This document shows positions 10,001-13,086 of a DNA stretch of 13,086 nucleotides, piece by piece; position 1 is the stretch's first letter; each line of letters opens with the position of its first letter. Source of the stretch: Baffinella frigidus (taxonomy: Eukaryota; Cryptophyceae; Cryptomonadales; Baffinellaceae); contig MU646872.1 in assembly GCA_026770585.1 (NCBI GenBank), positions 285,664 through 298,749 of the forward strand, given 5' to 3'. The position numbers were made by a program, and so were the translations under genes. A model generated the notes under the pieces. The model ran no database searches. It had not been told where the DNA came from and worked only from the letters and a program-made list of their open reading frames with translations.

Positions 10001-11093
10001 AGGGCAGTGAATCGCTTGAGGCATGGTGCGCAGGAGCGGTGACTTTTGTCAAGGCGACACGCGTGTTTCCACTGATTGTGTTTCGGTCCACGTGTTCTAG
10101 AATCGCTTCAGGCATGGTGCAGCGGTGGCGTTGGTCAAGGCGACAAGCGTGTTACCAGAATGTCTAGTGTGATCCTGCCAGATGTTCCAGAAGAGCAGCC
10201 TGCTGCACTTTGTGGCCACACGATCGTGCGCGATAGGGTGGCAGCAGACCACCAGCCCTCAAGAGTGGGAGCAAATCCTCTCGGCCGAGACCCCTGATCT
10301 GTACCACAGACCGCCGCCTGATTTGTACCACAGGCTGCCGGATTCCGGCGGCCTCCAGTACAAATTAAGGGGGTTAAAAAAGGCGATTTTCTTCCATTTT
10401 GAGGGCTGGTGGCACGCGGGTGGGGCCAGCAAACACAAGTGATCGGAGAGGCCCGCTACCTCGATACCTTGCACGACCTCGCCCCTTCCCCACCGGAACA
10501 CCAGCGGGTCGCTTTCCGTGCGGTTCATGAAGACCACGCCAGGCACCTTGCCGATGACTGCCACCGATACCTGAGAGCCCGAACATGGACTCAGCAGACG
10601 CCACGCTCACTTCTCTACCTGGTTGCCAACTTGGAAGTTGAGGCCATGACACAAGTTCTGACCACGCACCCGGATGAATCGTCCAGAAGCACTGAACACC
10701 ATCGCACTCGGCTAGCACTGGTGGCGTCTGTGTTCGAACGGCGCTGATCTAGAAGAGAGCAGCTACCTCGTCTCCGATCGAGAACCTCGGCGTTCTCCAT
10801 CCAGTCTCGAGGACCGTCTTCAAAACGCCGCCGTTTTCGGTCAAGTCCTCCCCGATCTCAGTTGGCTTCGGCGGCACGCCCATGTTCACGTCGTGTCCAA
10901 ATCTGTTTGAGCCCCCCCGCAGGCGGAGCCCTTGCCCGAGCAGGCCCAGATCCCGCGGCCAGACCCACGGCGTGCACGGAACCGAGGCGCCACTATCAAC
11001 AGGAGTTGCGATGAGCACGGCGAGAGCAGATAGCGCGGAAAACGCGGCAACGCCGCTGCGCCTCCTCCACGCTGCTTGAGGAGTCATCGTCAT
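1337..11093 (-). CDS. Intron-rich gene for a signal-peptide protein with three FKBP domains (12-exon model)
   Basis: This spans the whole proposed gene, from the ATG in exon 1 (11093) to the TAA at 1337-1339. Exons: 11093-10767, 10570-10460, 9479-9440, 8912-8830, 8007-7925, 7525-7369, about 6597-6545, about 6441-6373, 4424-4342, 3343-3293, 2941-2782, 1798-1337. The joined product is about 550 residues: signal peptide and linker (1 to about 85), FKBP domain 1 (exons 1-5), domain 2 (exons 5-9) and domain 3 (exons 9-12). FKBPs bind proline-containing segments and some catalyse cis/trans prolyl isomerisation. The order GVLKTVL, GDE, LVFRWGRGEVV, SMKLNER, DYGYGDDPP, ATVQFE is that of an FKBP fold. 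Junctions 1/2, 2/3, 3/4, 4/5, 5/6, 10/11 and 11/12 keep phase. Junctions 6/7, 7/8 and 8/9 are unresolved. No TPR domain is visible. Loss of several usual active-site aromatics suggests a binding or chaperone role, or a decaying gene. Confidence 0.7.
1983..2064 (-). pseudogene. Exon-12-like copy inside intron 11
   Basis: After a GTGGCAG acceptor the coding strand reads MKVHPAFHFPPRTASW, which resembles LRVHPSFLRQG at the start of exon 12. The DNA shares GTRCACCCGKCGTTCC. A GT follows CAGG at the other end, but the exit phase does not match exon 12. It looks like a duplicated exon start that is now decayed, or an alternative exon. Confidence 0.45.
2634..2755 (+). repeat. GA-rich microsatellite tract
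   Basis: Nearly pure GA with GAGC, GATA and GGGA interruptions on the plus strand (CT-rich on the FKBP coding strand). Open frames through it are simple Arg-Glu or Leu-Ser translations. Confidence 0.95.
2782..2941 (-). CDS. FKBP gene exon 11: core of domain 3
   Basis: A 160-base exon after a CTTCTGCAG acceptor, ending in phase 0 before GTGATT. It reads ALFVRIHAETALDEQ, then VRVGSGDVPRALDLALPRM, HPGQRAV. GxGDVxxALDLAxPxM followed by GxxAV is the pattern of divergent FKBP domains such as that of FKBP8, where the usual Trp and Asp of the active site are also missing. Coding-strand sequence 27 bases after the exon becomes a CT-rich tract. Confidence 0.75.
3293..3343 (-). CDS. Possible FKBP gene exon 10: entry of domain 3
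   Basis: A 51-base segment between a GAGCAG acceptor and GAG followed by GTAGGC. In phase 2 entry it reads GGLQRTVSATRPSCST and leaves two bases that complete Arg with exon 11. The motif parallels GGVLKTVLETGWRTP of exon 1, which supports this frame. A second open frame (GWIAKDGFRNASELFYE) also crosses it but does not fit the phase of exon 11. A short exon with modest similarity. Confidence 0.45.
3405..3575 (-). repeat. Telomere-like tract, C-rich on the plus strand
   Basis: Irregular CCCTAAA, CCCTAAT, CCCTACA, CCCTCAG and CCCCACACCATAAACC units. The orientation is opposite to the array at 1-166. It lies in intron 10/9 territory about 60 bases from proposed exon 10. Confidence 0.85.
3576..4341. 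repeat. Intron 9 remainder with short direct repeats
   Basis: Two copies of an ACACGAAA...TCTACCCCGTGT block lie at about 3575-3604 and 3696-3724. Two copies of a block of about 50 bases starting CATTCCGGATCC lie at about 3914-3960 and 4024-4076, both ending near GACACGG. I see no exon in 3576-4341. Confidence 0.6.
4342..4424 (-). CDS. Probable FKBP gene exon 9: last strand of domain 2 and linker
   Basis: The acceptor is the best in the gene (a T-rich run ending CTCGGCAG). The frame enters in phase 0: VKLVDQGMQESYLSDIEDG, ALADLDIK. VKLVDQG fits as the final FKBP strand and start of a linker, like IRLMGIG in exon 5. Ending at AAGGT|GTGTGC gives 83 bases and phase 2, matching exon 10 and the size and phases of exon 5. 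Ending at AAG|GTGTGT gives 81 bases and phase 0, which does not fit exon 10. Two decayed copies lie upstream on the coding strand (4481-4536, 4581-4683). Confidence 0.55.
4481..4536 (-). pseudogene. Decayed copy 2 of exon 9
   Basis: The coding strand reads VKLMDQGMQAIYLSDIEDG and then a stop. The acceptor AG of exon 9 (CTCGGCAG) is AT here (CTCGGCAT), so it should not be spliced in. The 3' part with the donor is missing. Confidence 0.7.
4581..4683 (-). pseudogene. Decayed copy 3 of exon 9, interrupted by an AT-rich expansion
   Basis: The acceptor is kept (CTCGACAG) and the frame starts VSLVDHGMQESYLS. The region encoding DIEDG is replaced by an expanded TATA/GATA run (about 4607-4651), after which GGCGCCCTCGCGC resembles the ALAD part. 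The donor is not conserved. Confidence 0.7.
4607..4651 (+). repeat. TATA/GATA microsatellite
   Basis: Runs of TATATATA, GATATATA, GATATGTATAAATATA and GATAGATA. Exon 9 itself has only a short GATAGATA at the matching place, so this is an expansion inside a duplicated copy. Confidence 0.9.
4684..5564. other. Intron 8 middle part, no supportable exon
   Basis: GC-rich sequence with overlapping open frames on both strands. Minus-strand pieces such as ANQMVRIRLVAE before GTGCTT (about 4961-4996) and MVTLHNYHRVTDVLPGGKLQ before GTGTTG (about 5104-5163) look protein-like and have AG/GT flanks. I could not fit them into the FKBP model, and plus-strand frames look equally good. Confidence 0.4.
5565..6006 (+). 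repeat. Minisatellite of five cores of about 40 bases separated by telomere-like spacers
   Basis: Cores begin at 5565, 5648, 5745, 5857 and 5970 with GATCCGAACGCATG, then a GCTGCGTCGGACTCACCCTGC block. Spacers are TTTAGGG/TTTGGGG-like and period length grows from 83 to 97, 112 and 113 bases. On the minus strand each core contains a GTGAGT block preceded by CAG, a splice-donor look-alike. Confidence 0.92.
6010..6118. repeat. Telomere-like tract with an orientation switch
   Basis: G-rich TTTAGGG/TTTGGGG-like units run to about 6088. From 6090 the plus strand switches to CCTAAACCCTA and CCCTAAACGC, giving a small head-to-head junction of opposite telomere-like repeats. Confidence 0.8.
6263..6360 (+). 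repeat. CT-rich microsatellite tract
   Basis: Nearly pure CTCT/TTTCTC on the plus strand (GA-rich on the FKBP coding strand). It lies directly after proposed exon 8 in transcription order. Confidence 0.95.
6373..6441 (-). CDS. Probable FKBP gene exon 8: C-terminal strands of domain 2
   Basis: After a GGCTGGCAG acceptor the frame reads VFGDGEARLEPSNFFRPNL, TAWH. It fits the YxFGxxG...PPNAxLxF segment of an FKBP domain and mirrors exon 4. The end is set by homology with exon 4 (strand ending at His), but no GT follows: the next bases are TTGCCC. Either the donor is non-canonical, the exon is longer, or the site is lost. A GA-rich tract on the coding strand begins just downstream (6263-6360). 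Confidence 0.55.
6545..6597 (-). CDS. Possible FKBP gene exon 7: GER segment of domain 2
   Basis: In phase with exon 6, an acceptor at GGTAAG (or GCGAG 12 bases later) opens a frame reading ESLVGERNAGVLRM. VGER matches the FKBP MxxGER turn expected next. Possible donors are GGT|GTATTG (end at 6559, phase 0) and ATGTG|GTGTCA (end at 6545, phase 2). Neither joins exon 8 both in phase and with the expected loop length, so the borders are approximate. Confidence 0.4.
6598..7368 (-). other. Intron 6: microsatellites and telomere-like tract
   Basis: This contains GTGAGTGG-type short repeats (about 6888-6923), a CT run (7011-7064), a GGGA run (about 7168-7220) and a degenerate C-rich telomere-like tract (about 7267-7366) that reaches the exon 6 donor. 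No exon is recognised between them. Confidence 0.6.
7267..7366 (-). repeat. Degenerate telomere-like tract at the exon 6 donor
   Basis: Units such as CTTAAACC, CCTGGACC, CCTCAACC and CCCTGAACC on the plus strand. In transcription order it begins within a few bases of exon 6's GTGTGG donor. Confidence 0.75.
7369..7525 (-). CDS. FKBP gene exon 6: core of domain 2
   Basis: A 157-base exon, entering with one base that completes Gly (GG|G) and leaving in phase 0 at CAG followed by GTGTGG. It reads WEEPSPLDEVQVSIEGRT, PDGALFADSKGP, LDLASGLLPRGLALAIANIQ. The WExPxxLDEVxV start is typical of second FKBP domains in multi-domain FKBPs. Active-site aromatics are mostly replaced (Tyr26 by Ile, Trp59 by Leu), as is common in non-catalytic second domains. 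The intron that follows starts directly in a telomere-like tract. Confidence 0.85.
7675..7924 (+). repeat. Telomere-like tracts of intron 5 flanking an exon 5 fragment
   Basis: G-rich units (TTTAGTG, TTTTAGGG, TTTCGGG, TTCAGGGG) fill 7675-7790 and 7837-7920. Both tracts end in AGGACCCGTC, the donor side of exon 5 and of its partial copy, so tract plus exon end were duplicated together with a 128-base shift. Confidence 0.8.
7797..7834 (-). pseudogene. Partial copy of exon 5
   Basis: The coding strand reads GGVLITVLQRGDG and is followed by the same GTCCTA donor as exon 5 (GGVLLTVLQHGDG). The 5' half of exon 5, with IRLMGIG and the acceptor, is absent. It could still act as a competing donor or be a remnant of tandem duplication. 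Confidence 0.75.
7925..8007 (-). CDS. FKBP gene exon 5: last strand of domain 1 and linker into domain 2
   Basis: An 83-base exon entering in phase 0 after GGGTAG and leaving in phase 2 before GTCCTATCC. It reads IRLMGIGERDLSEG then GGVLLTVLQHGDG. QFE from exon 4 plus IRLMG completes the final FKBP strand (compare FEVELL). GGVLLTVLQHGDGW is the entry motif of a second domain. The donor-side intron is at once telomere-like. A decayed copy of the 3' half lies at 7797-7834. Confidence 0.78.
8056..8209. mobile_element. Foldback (MITE-like) element, 154 bases
   Basis: The left arm 8056-8117 and right arm 8150-8209 are imperfect reverse complements: CTAGCGCTGTCCCAGTTCAA outside against CTAGCTCTGTCGCAGTTCAA read on the other strand, then TTTGGGCYCGTA, a C-rich run and GAAATTT. 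The outermost bases contain TA on both sides, compatible with a TA target duplication as in Tc1/mariner-type elements, but this is only suggestive. No coding capacity. It lies in intron 4. Confidence 0.75.
8387..8492 (+). repeat. CT-rich microsatellite tract
   Basis: CTCT, CTCGCT and CTGTCTGT repeats on the plus strand in intron 4. The minus-strand open frame across it is an Arg/Glu simple-sequence translation. Confidence 0.95.
8590..8629. repeat. Short inverted repeat AAGTTGACA / TGTCAACTT
   Basis: Nine-base perfect arms with a 22-base spacer. The arm begins with the same AAGTTGAC as the palindrome at 11291-11310. Confidence 0.7.
8677..8818. mobile_element. Foldback (MITE-like) element with CCACCAGCCCTCA ends, copy 1
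   Basis: The left arm 8677-8745 and right arm 8753-8818 are imperfect reverse complements with a 7-base loop. The innermost 17 bases differ at one position, and the ends are CCACCAGCCCTCAGAAGTGA against CCACCGGCCCTCAGAAATGA. It lies in intron 4, 11 bases from exon 4. No clear target duplication is seen. Confidence 0.82.
8830..8912 (-). CDS. FKBP gene exon 4: C-terminal strands of domain 1
   Basis: An 83-base exon after a CCGGCAG acceptor. The split codon from exon 3 completes Gly, then FLVRSDYGYGDDPP, GLRPSATVQFE. This is the FKBP YxYG...PPNAxLxFE signature, with the Tyr82 and Phe99 positions kept. It ends in phase 0 at GAG followed by GTACCC. Without splicing the frame would add Val-Pro and stop at 8821-8823, so a single-domain 189-residue product by intron retention is possible. 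A foldback element begins 11 bases downstream (8818). Confidence 0.85.
8913..9439 (-). other. Intron 3 with short direct repeats and a telomere-like tract
   Basis: A block of about 30 bases ending CCAAGCATGCAG occurs at about 8977-9008 and 9126-9155. GCAGGCGCTGGRATTCG occurs near 9090 and 9334. A G-rich TTTGGGG-like tract lies at about 9276-9330. No exon is seen. Confidence 0.6.
9440..9479 (-). CDS. FKBP gene exon 3: 13-residue helix segment of domain 1
   Basis: A 40-base exon, phase 0 in and phase 1 out, reading QIAIASMKLNERA. It supplies the AxxxMxxGER segment that follows the GxVIxGW region in FKBPs. The acceptor is TTCGAG, and the donor is GCAG followed by GTCCTT. On the coding strand an apparent 124-base insertion (9494-9617) ends 14 bases before this acceptor, so the present branch-point region lies in inserted DNA. 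A decayed second copy is at 9838-9874. Confidence 0.75.
9494..9617. mobile_element. 124-base insertion in copy A, carrying a 65-base hairpin
   Basis: Copy B runs straight from GAAGCGGT to TTAGAGTA, whereas copy A has about 124 extra bases there. The extra DNA ends in a near-perfect palindrome (9547-9612). It could be a small non-autonomous element. Deletion from copy B is the alternative. No clear target duplication is seen. Confidence 0.65.
9547..9612. repeat. Near-perfect hairpin: 33- and 32-base arms, one-base loop
   Basis: The left arm 9547-9579 and right arm 9581-9612 are reverse complements except for one extra C in the left arm (9558/9559). The loop is the single A at 9580. The centre reads TTCAATAACAGTTATTGAA and the tips AAGTTTATGG / CCATAAACTT. 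Confidence 0.95.
9838..9874 (-). pseudogene. Decayed copy of exon 3
   Basis: The coding strand reads QIAIASMKLNKR after a kept TTCATCGAG acceptor. The donor is gone: GCAGGTCC of exon 3 is replaced by TTTTAGTCAG. It should therefore not be used as an exon. Confidence 0.8.
10009..10154 (+). repeat. Tandem duplication of about 60 bases
   Basis: Copies at about 10009-10069 and 10100-10154 share GAATCGCTT, AGGCATGGTGC and GGTCAAGGCGACA-type blocks with small indels. Intron 2. Confidence 0.8.
10249..10412. mobile_element. Foldback (MITE-like) element with CCACCAGCCCTCA ends, copy 2
   Basis: Terminal 13-base perfect inverted repeats CCACCAGCCCTCA at 10249-10261 and 10400-10412. Similarity between the arms continues for about 30 bases (AAGAGTGGGAGCAAATC against AAAATGGAAGAAAATC). 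The inside has two direct copies of a TGATYTGTACCACAG block and an inverted relative. It shares its ends with the element at 8677-8818. It sits in intron 2, 47 bases from exon 2. Confidence 0.82.
10460..10570 (-). CDS. FKBP gene exon 2: core of domain 1
   Basis: It encodes 37 residues and enters in phase 0 after a CTCTCAG acceptor, leaving in phase 0 at GAG followed by GTAGCG. Its reading follows exon 1's GDE with VSVAVIGK, then PGVVF and DPLVFRWGRGEVVQGIE, which aligns with the FKBP strand, the F-D-S loop and the GxGxVIxGW segment. Against FKBP12 numbering the Tyr26 position is Val, Phe36 is kept, Asp37 is Met, Phe46 is kept, Val55-Ile56 is Val-Val and Trp59 is Ile. The fold is well conserved but catalytic competence is doubtful. 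The intron before it (10571-10766) is 196 bases. Confidence 0.85.
10767..11093 (-). CDS. FKBP gene exon 1: start, signal peptide, start of domain 1
   Basis: It encodes 109 residues. The first ATG (11093) is followed two codons later by another. The frame is open further upstream but has no earlier ATG. Residues 10-12 are Arg-rich (WRRR), then a hydrophobic run VAAFSALSALAVLIA ends in small residues (SGAS), a standard secretory or ER signal peptide. The linker contains GLRLRGG, then the FKBP entry motif GGVLKTVLETGWRTP and GDE. The exon ends in phase 0 at GAG followed by GTAGCT. In algae with secondary plastids a signal peptide can be the first part of a plastid-targeting leader, so the destination (secreted, ER or plastid) is open. 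Confidence 0.8.
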
Positions 11094-11158
11094 CGCCCCC
11101 CTTCGCGAGACACGAACAAGCCCGGGCCTCGCGAGCAAGCAAGCGCTTGTTTGTCGCC

Positions 11159-11273
11159 TTGGGCAAATCGACGATTTTTGATTTCCCGATTTGAAGAGGA
11201 ATTGGAGCCATTGAAGACGGATTTCGACATCAACCCCTTGAAACCCCGAATCGAAAATCGTCGATTTGCCCAA
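11159..11273. repeat. 24-base inverted repeat in the divergent intergenic region
   Basis: The arms 11159-11182 and 11250-11273 (TTGGGCAAATCGACGATTTT core) differ at one position, with a 67-base spacer. It could be a small MITE or a regulatory structure upstream of the FKBP start (11093). Confidence 0.88.
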
Positions 11274-11290
11274 ACCGTGGGTTTGGTGGT

Positions 11291-11310
11291 AAGTTGACGG
11301 CCGTCAACTT
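11291..11310. promoter_or_regulatory. Perfect 20-base palindrome
   Basis: AAGTTGACGGCCGTCAACTT is its own reverse complement. It lies midway between the two divergent start codons, so a factor-binding site is possible. The function is inferred from position only. Confidence 0.5.
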
Positions 11311-11352
11311 CTCCCGGACCAACGTGCTGGGGGTACGTTCCTCCCGAAAAGA

Positions 11353-11443
11353 GGGTATAATTTATACCCGGGTAATTGCGAATTTAAGGGTCGAAAATAA
11401 GGCATCGATTTCGGTCGCGGTCGATTTTGGTATAATTTATACC
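11353..11443. promoter_or_regulatory. Two copies of a TATA-containing palindrome upstream of the SWIM-like gene
   Basis: GGTATAATTTATACC occurs at 11354-11368 and 11429-11443, 75 bases apart. Each has 7-base arms (GGTATAA/TTATACC) around a central T, and the first is extended to GGG/CCC. The second ends 35 bases before the ATG at 11479. Candidate TATA elements or an operator-like pair. Confidence 0.5.
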
Positions 11444-11478
11444 CCAGAAATTTGACCGCCCCACGCCCTGCTAGGAAG

Positions 11479-12672
11479 ATGTCGCAGGATGCGGTGGGCG
11501 GGACGGGGTTGCCCGGCAACCAGGAGGATGGGAACCTTGGGTCACAGGATCATGCAGGGCGGCAGTTTCTTGGCGGCAGCGCCGCAGAAAATGCAATGGA
11601 AGCACGCTTGGACGCCGCCCTTGCCGCCATTGTCTCGGAGTCTTCAGGCGGCAGGGCGGAGTCTTCAGGCGGCAGCATGCAGGCTGGAGCTTCCCGGGGG
11701 AGGAGCCGGGGCACAGTTGGCGGAGAGAAAAAGGCACCAGCTCCATGGATCCCGACGAAGCGTGGCAGGAAGGCAACTGTTGTCCCGGGGCCAGACAGGA
11801 GTGCGGAGTTGGACAGAATGTTTGACATTCTTGAAGAACAGATGGAACAACGGCAATCAGCACGCTCGCAGCAAGCTCGGGATCCTGGCGGCAGCAGTGA
11901 AGCAGATGAGGTGCGACAGGACATGGAGGAGGACTTGCAGGAGCAGCAGCTGGATGATGGGGGCGCATCTTCTCCAGACGTTCTGCGTCCACCTTCTCCC
12001 GCACAATTTTCTCCCGACCGCGGCAACTCTTTGCCTTCCGAGGACCCCTACCAGAGTGCCAGATCGATGATTTTTCAGGAGTTTCGCCACCCCGGGATCT
12101 GGGATCGTGCCAGCGGCTCGTATGTTCTTCCCGAGGCTTCTCCGGGGGGACACCCAGGCGCCGTGTTTTTCTGCCCCGACCGCCTAGTTCGGCAGGATGG
12201 TGCGCAGGCATCAGAGCAGGTGCACGACTGGCGTGGCGCAGTGCAGGCGGGTCATCACTGCGGGTTCTGTCTCGTTTCTGGGGAGGTGCATCCGTGGTGC
12301 TCTTGCCATGGGGAGTGGGCGACGCAACGGTTTCTTCTGCAGCGTCCGCACGCAGGGTCTGTCGCCTCATACGACTCTTCAAAGTTGTGTCGGCATCTCG
12401 CACACATCAAGCAGCAGGCTCGGGAGTTAATTTCTTCTCAGTTGTCAATTTCAGGTGACAGCGACACGGACGTCACAGACGCAGAGGTCCACCAACTGTT
12501 GCTCGCCGTTCGACCTGGAGTGGAACGCTTGGATCTTTCGCTATTGCGGTCCGTTGAAGCGCTTGCGCACCACTACGCCCAGTCAAACTGGCGACGACAC
12601 CAACACACACACCACCACCGATACAGTCTGTCCGTGTGCCACTCATGTTCGACGATGTCGGTGTGTGTTTGA
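11479..12672 (+). CDS. Uncharacterised protein with a SWIM-like Cys/His motif (possibly first exon of a longer gene)
   Basis: It encodes 397 residues from the first ATG (11479) to a TGA. Residues 1 to about 200 are charged and Gly/Ser/Gln/Glu-rich with little order, including KRGRK and acidic stretches. From about 200 the sequence looks folded (SMIFQEFRHPGIWDRASGSY, FFCPDRL). A Cys/His cluster follows: HHCGFC, then HPWCSCHG, then SKLCRHLAHIKQQA. The CxC, 27 residues, CxH arrangement resembles a SWIM finger, a DNA- or protein-binding zinc motif found in MULE transposases, FAR1-type factors and others. The spacer is slightly longer than usual. No catalytic domain is seen. After YAQSNWRR the sequence becomes His/Thr/Ser repeats, so a splice donor may lie near 12590-12660. 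It is divergent from the FKBP gene. Transposon origin is possible but unproven. Confidence 0.6.
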   Translation: MSQDAVGGTGLPGNQEDGNLGSQDHAGRQFLGGSAAENAMEARLDAALAAIVSESSGGRAESSGGSMQAGASRGRSRGTVGGEKKAPAPWIPTKRGRKATVVPGPDRSAELDRMFDILEEQMEQRQSARSQQARDPGGSSEADEVRQDMEEDLQEQQLDDGGASSPDVLRPPSPAQFSPDRGNSLPSEDPYQSARSMIFQEFRHPGIWDRASGSYVLPEASPGGHPGAVFFCPDRLVRQDGAQASEQVHDWRGAVQAGHHCGFCLVSGEVHPWCSCHGEWATQRFLLQRPHAGSVASYDSSKLCRHLAHIKQQARELISSQLSISGDSDTDVTDAEVHQLLLAVRPGVERLDLSLLRSVEALAHHYAQSNWRRHQHTHHHRYSLSVCHSCSTMSVCV

Positions 12673-12705
12673 ATGGTAGTGCCCTTACTTACCGTTGGAA
12701 AGTTG

Positions 12706-12711
12706 AATAAA
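12706..12711 (+). terminator. AATAAA, possible poly(A) signal
   Basis: The exact hexamer lies 34 bases after the TGA at 12670-12672. It would fit the 3' end of the SWIM-like gene if the gene is not spliced further. Chance occurrence cannot be excluded. Confidence 0.3.
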
Positions 12712-12836
12712 CTGTAGAGAGGCTGTATGCACCTGTCATGAAGCCGCCCATGTTCCCTGCAACACCTAGCTCTCGGGTGTCCGTGAAAAGTGAATACCAG
12801 ACTTCTATATGTCACATACATACTCACGGCCCACCC

Positions 12837-12911
12837 TCCACAGACACCACTGCCACCCCCCACAGACACCACAGCCACCTCCCACAGACACATCACAGAC
12901 ACCACCGCTCT

Positions 12912-12945
<34 letters not shown>
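12837..12945 (+). repeat. CCACAGACACCAC minisatellite and (AGT)11 microsatellite
   Basis: About three units based on CCACAGACACCAC with CC-rich spacers (12837-12907) precede eleven AGT triplets (12913-12945). On the minus strand the triplets read as poly-Leu, which is a shadow. Confidence 0.9.
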
Positions 12946-12947
<2 letters not shown>

Positions 12948-13086
12948 CACCTGCCACGATCCCATGCAGCAGCAACGAGACGTCATGATGGTGTGTTTGT
13001 TTGACCGCAACGAAGCACTCATGCGGTCGCTTATTCTAGAGGCAGCCCCGCGTGTTGCTGCATTGGGCACACCCGCGACGCGGGAG
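12948..13086 (+). CDS. Possible internal exon running off the window
   Basis: The frame is open from 12787 to the right edge, in the same frame as the SWIM-like gene but separated from it by stops. After an AG at 12946-12947 it reads TCHDPMQQQRDVMMVCLFDR, then NEALMRSLILEAAPRVAALG and on, which looks protein-like. Read without splicing, the AGT repeat before it would give twelve Ser. I could not recognise a family. It may be the next exon of the 11479 gene. Confidence 0.4.

Larger units (their letters stand above)
9440..10007 (-). repeat. Tandem duplication of exon 3 and neighbouring intron
   Basis: Copy A consists of 9440-9493 plus 9618-9741, and copy B is continuous at about 9838-10007. 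Shared blocks include GAGCTTCATCGACGCAATGG, GCAATCTGCTCGA and GTTGATCACTTT. Copy A is split by 124 bases absent from copy B. The shared order shows that both come from one duplication. Confidence 0.88.

Noticed and set aside
11471-12403. Minus-strand open frame of 310 codons opposite the SWIM-like gene
   Set aside because: Rich in Arg, Pro and His with no motif. The plus-strand reading has better composition and a Cys/His pattern.
12573-13070. Minus-strand open frame with poly-Leu
   Set aside because: The poly-Leu is the (AGT)n repeat read on the other strand, and the remainder has no motif.

Overview
This is a eukaryotic, chromosome-end-type window. It opens with eleven perfect TTTAGGG repeats (the plant/algal-type telomere unit) that grade into variant repeats in the same 7-base register. 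GC-rich unique sequence, many degenerate telomere-like tracts, GA/CT microsatellites and inverted repeats follow. I infer an alga or protist with TTTAGGG telomeres and an intron-rich nuclear genome. Dinoflagellates, cryptophytes, chromerids and green algae all remain possible, and the sequence does not decide between them.

Left part (1-1336): telomeric array, a degenerate 30-base tandem repeat, a 22-base tandem repeat carrying the palindrome GTCACGTGAC, and no gene I can support.

Central part (1337-11093, minus strand): I read this as one intron-rich gene for a multi-domain FKBP-type (FK506-binding, peptidyl-prolyl isomerase fold) protein of about 550 residues. It has a signal peptide in exon 1 and three FKBP domains. 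No single long ORF shows it, because its 12 proposed exons are 40-462 bases long. Joined at AG acceptors and mostly GT donors, they restore the order of FKBP motifs, and most junction phases agree. The junctions 6/7/8 and 8/9 are unresolved. The introns hold telomere-like tracts (some touching splice sites), foldback elements, microsatellites and decayed copies of the gene's own exons 3, 5, 9 and probably 12.

Right part (11094-13086): a 385-base divergent intergenic region with a 24-base inverted repeat, a perfect 20-base palindrome and two copies of a TATA-containing palindrome separates the FKBP gene from a plus-strand gene starting at 11479. That gene encodes a 397-residue protein with a charged, low-complexity N-terminal half and a Cys/His-rich SWIM-like motif. 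An open plus-strand frame runs off the right edge and may be a further exon of it.

All of this was read by eye. Exon borders are inferences from splice dinucleotides, phase and family motifs, and have not been tested with transcripts.
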